NCBI GenBank assembly: GCA_023139025.1
Contig: JAGLOH010000121.1
Location: 1-6,743, forward strand
DNA: 6,743 bases
Direction: 5' to 3'
DNA from: Candidatus Heimdallarchaeota archaeon
Lineage (GTDB): Archaea > Asgardarchaeota > Heimdallarchaeia > Heimdallarchaeales > Heimdallarchaeaceae
The notes beneath the pieces are model-generated. The model ran no database searches. It was not told where the DNA came from and saw only the letters and a program-made list of their open reading frames with translations. This document shows, in pieces, positions 5,091-6,743 of the stretch. The position numbers were made by a program, and so were the translations under genes. Position 1 is the first letter of the stretch; every line of letters begins with the position of its first letter.

Positions 5091-6098
5091 TTAGTATTTA
5101 ATCCTCGGGTCGATGAAAACGTACGTGATATCCGTAAGTAAACGCGCTACTAAGAAGAGCAACGGAAATATCGTGTTCGTAGCCATCATCATCGGATAAT
5201 CTCTAAATAGAGCGCCTTCTAGGAAGACTGTACCAAGTCCTGGCCATCCAAATACTGATTCAATCATTACTGATCCTGCTAGTAATCCTGGTAGGGAGTT
5301 ACCTATGATTGTAACGATTGGTAACAATCCATTTCTGAATGCGTGCTTGTAAATTACTGCTCTGTTATCCAGTCCTTTTGCTTTCGCTGTCGTGATATAA
5401 TCTTGTCTTAGAATCTCTAGTAACTGTGATCTTACCAATCTTGCCATAAATACCAGTCCACCTAGTGTTAACGCCAGAGTTGGCAATATTAGATATTTAT
5501 AGAAGGTTGGATTCAAAAACAGTGGTTTCCTGAATGCATCCTTATTGGCTACTCCTGTAAAATTGAATAATTGAAATGATAATAGCATCAGGAGTTTTGC
5601 TAGCCAGAACAGAGGCATTGAATACCCTAGTAGCATTGCGACCGTTAACGACCTATCCCAGAAAGAGTTTTGTCTTGTTGCTGATACTACACCTATTGCT
5701 GTTGCGAGTAATAGCGAGAAGAAGAACGAGAGCACATTTAGTACAACTGTATATATAGCTCGTTCTGATATAATCTGCGATATAGGTACACCTTCACCCG
5801 CCTGCGTATAGTACCACGAATTCCCTAGGTCAAAATGTAGCAAATCATTAACAAAATCTATATATCGATTAAACCATGGGACGGTGTAATAATCGCTATC
5901 TAAAAGCCCCATTTCGATTGCTTCGCCATTATATGCTGCATTATAACAATCGTCATGATCACAATGAATTAACCCAAGTCTAACGACTACGGGATCACCG
6001 GGACTGACATTGATAAGCGTGAAATTCATCAAAGTAATTCCAAGCATAACTGGGACAATATATATGGTTCTTCTAATTATGAATCCTTTTAATGACAT
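5091..6098 (-). CDS. dppB: Peptide/nickel-type ABC transporter permease, DppB/OppB-like
   Basis: This is the first membrane channel subunit, 335 residues, within the family's usual range. The N terminus is typical (IIRRTIYIVPVMLGITLMNF, 7-26, first helix, then NVSPGDPV at 30-37). It is followed by an extracytoplasmic loop, the conserved DLGNSWYY (90-97), and hydrophobic segments at about 116-139, 152-178, 202-222, 257-280 and 305-328. The EAA loop that docks to the ATPases is DYITTAKAKGLDNRAVIYKHAFRNGLLP (written in two parts: DYITTAKAKG at 233-242 and HAFRNGLLP at 252-260). SVFGWPGLG (281-289) and the ending FIDPRIKY are family hallmarks. The first loop is unusual: instead of the common short linker it holds HCDHDDC (45-51) and an acidic stretch. 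The ATG at 6098 has GGAG ten bases upstream. Two palindromes and a TATA-like box precede it. No substrate-binding protein gene lies upstream in the window, where one is commonly found. Confidence 0.95.
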   Translation of the reverse strand: MSLKGFIIRRTIYIVPVMLGITLMNFTLINVSPGDPVVVRLGLIHCDHDDCYNAAYNGEAIEMGLLDSDYYTVPWFNRYIDFVNDLLHFDLGNSWYYTQAGEGVPISQIISERAIYTVVLNVLSFFFSLLLATAIGVVSATRQNSFWDRSLTVAMLLGYSMPLFWLAKLLMLLSFQLFNFTGVANKDAFRKPLFLNPTFYKYLILPTLALTLGGLVFMARLVRSQLLEILRQDYITTAKAKGLDNRAVIYKHAFRNGLLPIVTIIGNSLPGLLAGSVMIESVFGWPGLGTVFLEGALFRDYPMMMATNTIFPLLFLVARLLTDITYVFIDPRIKY

Positions 6099-6119
6099 AT
6101 ATTTTTCTCCGCGAAGTTT

Positions 6120-6135
6120 ATACTCATAAGAGTAT
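6120..6135. promoter_or_regulatory. Short inverted repeat in the dppB leader
   Basis: ATACTC (6120-6125) and GAGTAT (6130-6135) are perfect 6-bp arms around ATAA. It adjoins the 17-bp palindrome on the side nearer to dppB and would sit at the expected transcript start. It may be part of one composite operator, or a weak hairpin in the leader. Confidence 0.3.
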
Positions 6136-6150
6136 TAGTGAGTCACTAAT
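6134..6150. promoter_or_regulatory. 17-bp palindrome upstream of dppB (possible operator)
   Basis: ATTAGTGAGTCACTAAT has perfect 8-bp arms around a central G. It lies between the putative TATA box and the dppB ATG, 36 bases before the latter, where a bound dimeric regulator would obstruct RNA polymerase. It shares the outer ATTA/TAAT and TTAG/CTAA steps with the dppD palindrome, but the half-site spacing differs. Confidence 0.45.
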
Positions 6151-6160
6151 TATATTTATG
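6150..6160 (-). promoter_or_regulatory. Possible TATA box of dppBC
   Basis: The minus strand reads CATAAATATAA. A start about 26 bases downstream would give a leader of about 31 bases, containing the GGAG ribosome site. The alternative, a TATATATA run at 6204-6211, would give a leader of over 75 bases that includes both palindromes. Which is used cannot be told from the sequence. Confidence 0.4.
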
Positions 6161-6303
6161 GCCAGTTTATGCATTTTTAAGTCTTATGAAGAAACTAGGG
6201 GAAATATATATAAGTAAGAAAAGTCTCGGGTTAGTTCTCAAAATTGGTCTTTTCTGCTCTCTTGCTCTCTCTTTGTGGCTTCTGCTTAATTTTGCTTATT
6301 ATT

Positions 6304-6743
6304 CTATCCTTTTGGTTCTTCATCTAAGTTTTGTTGGTCAAAAGTTATTTTTCCATCATGCATATGTAAAATTCTTTTTGCTCTTTTTGCTGCTGATAGA
6401 TCATGTGTTACTAGTGCTATTGATGTCCCTCTCTCCTCATTGAGTTGTTTGAACAAATCCAGTACTGTTTGTCCTGTATTTGTGTCTAGATTTCCTGTCG
6501 GCTCATCTGCTAGGAGTAAAATAGGTTCGTTAATTAACGCTCGCATAATAGCTACTCTTTGTCTTTCTCCTGAACTTAATTCTTCTGGGAACTTATTCTG
6601 CAGATGTTCTATTTCAAATTCCTTGAATATTTCTAACACTCTTTTTTGTCTCACTTCATATGGAACTCCATCAAAAATCAATGGCAATTCCACATTTTCC
6701 TTTCCTGTTAACCCTTCAACTAGATTAAAGAATTGAAAAACAA
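6304..6743 (-). CDS. LolD/MacB/FtsE-type ABC transporter ATPase, C-terminal 145 residues (partial, runs off the right edge)
   Basis: The frame is open to the window edge and no internal start is convincing, so the gene begins outside. The visible part opens with the Q-loop (VFQFFNLVEGLTGKENVELP), typical of the LolD/MacB/FtsE branch. It continues with the signature LSSGERQR (visible residues 55-62), Walker B LLLADEP (75-81), the branch's hallmark D-loop TGNLD (82-86) and switch His113 (VTHD). It ends in a polar tail, DEEPKG. Walker A lies outside the window. Proteins of this branch pair with MacB/FtsX-like permeases to extract lipoproteins or export peptides or drugs, using ATP without a periplasmic binding protein. 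It is therefore unlikely to be part of the peptide importer that follows, which already has its two ATPases. The signature has Ser where the first Gly of LSGGE is usual; other motifs are intact. A partner permease would be expected upstream, beyond the window, as it is not downstream. Confidence 0.92.
   Translation of the reverse strand, partial: VFQFFNLVEGLTGKENVELPLIFDGVPYEVRQKRVLEIFKEFEIEHLQNKFPEELSSGERQRVAIMRALINEPILLLADEPTGNLDTNTGQTVLDLFKQLNEERGTSIALVTHDLSAAKRAKRILHMHDGKITFDQQNLDEEPKG

Larger units (their letters stand above)
6099..6303. other. 205-bp intergenic region carrying the dppB promoter region
   Basis: This gap separates the LolD/MacB-type ATPase from dppB. It contains the dppB ribosome site, two adjoining palindromes (6120-6150), a TATA-like box (6150-6160), a second TATATATA run (6204-6211) and, near the ATPase stop, two exact tandem copies of TGCTCTCT (6255-6270) within a pyrimidine-rich run. 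No clear T-rich terminator follows the ATPase gene, except a weak ACTTTTCTTACTT on the minus strand (6211-6223). Confidence 0.5.

Noticed and set aside
6186..6443. Plus-strand open frame of 85 residues, very hydrophobic, starting in the dppB upstream gap
   Set aside because: Most of it is antisense to the LolD/MacB-type ATPase, whose motifs are clear; it has no ribosome site before its ATG, and its Leu/Phe richness is what the reverse of Lys/Glu/Gln-rich coding sequence produces.
6691..6693. GTG at 6693 as the start of the LolD/MacB-type ATPase
   Set aside because: The frame continues upstream through a good Q-loop (VFQFFNLVEGLTG) to the window edge, so the gene starts outside and this codon is an internal Val.
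1..6743. CRISPR array, insertion sequence or phage signal
   Set aside because: No regularly spaced direct repeats, transposase or integrase motifs, or target-site duplications were seen; the longest repeats are the short inverted ones listed.

Overview
The window is an AT-rich stretch, compact and almost entirely coded on the minus strand. It is built around a split peptide/nickel-type (Dpp/Opp/Nik family) ABC importer. Read in transcription order (right to left), it holds: the 3' part of a LolD/MacB-type ABC ATPase (6304-6743, cut by the window edge); permease dppB (5091-6098); permease dppC (4014-5075); an unrecognised 262-residue protein with a C-terminal membrane segment (2935-3723); ATPase dppD (1661-2731); ATPase dppF (441-1664, ATGA overlap with dppD); and the 5' part of a coiled-coil protein (1-324, cut by the edge).

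The organism is probably an archaeon. Genes are preceded by AT-rich TATA-like boxes. Ends of transcription units carry long T-rich runs without a stem-loop. Shine-Dalgarno sites are of the GAGGTGA/GGAG type, which would also fit a bacterium. The low GC, the coiled-coil protein and the odd membrane insert in dppF would suit a mesophilic archaeon such as an Asgard lineage, but that lineage call is a guess.

Layout and cooperation: DppB and DppC would form the membrane channel, and DppD and DppF the two nucleotide-binding subunits that energise it. The four genes are not one contiguous run. A T-rich terminator follows dppC, then come a 290-bp intergenic region with a 63-nt imperfect hairpin and the unknown membrane protein, and then a second apparent promoter drives dppDF. 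Both dpp halves have a perfect palindrome between the putative TATA box and the start codon, possibly operators. No substrate-binding protein gene lies in the window, so the substrate (peptide, nickel or other) cannot be assigned.

The most unusual point is in DppF. Between the first two strands of its nucleotide-binding domain, where relatives have a short loop, lies an insert of about 54 residues that contains two hydrophobic helices. This would make the normally peripheral ATPase subunit an integral membrane protein. Extracytoplasmic loops of DppB and DppC also carry Cys/His-rich motifs that suggest, but do not prove, metal or disulfide chemistry.
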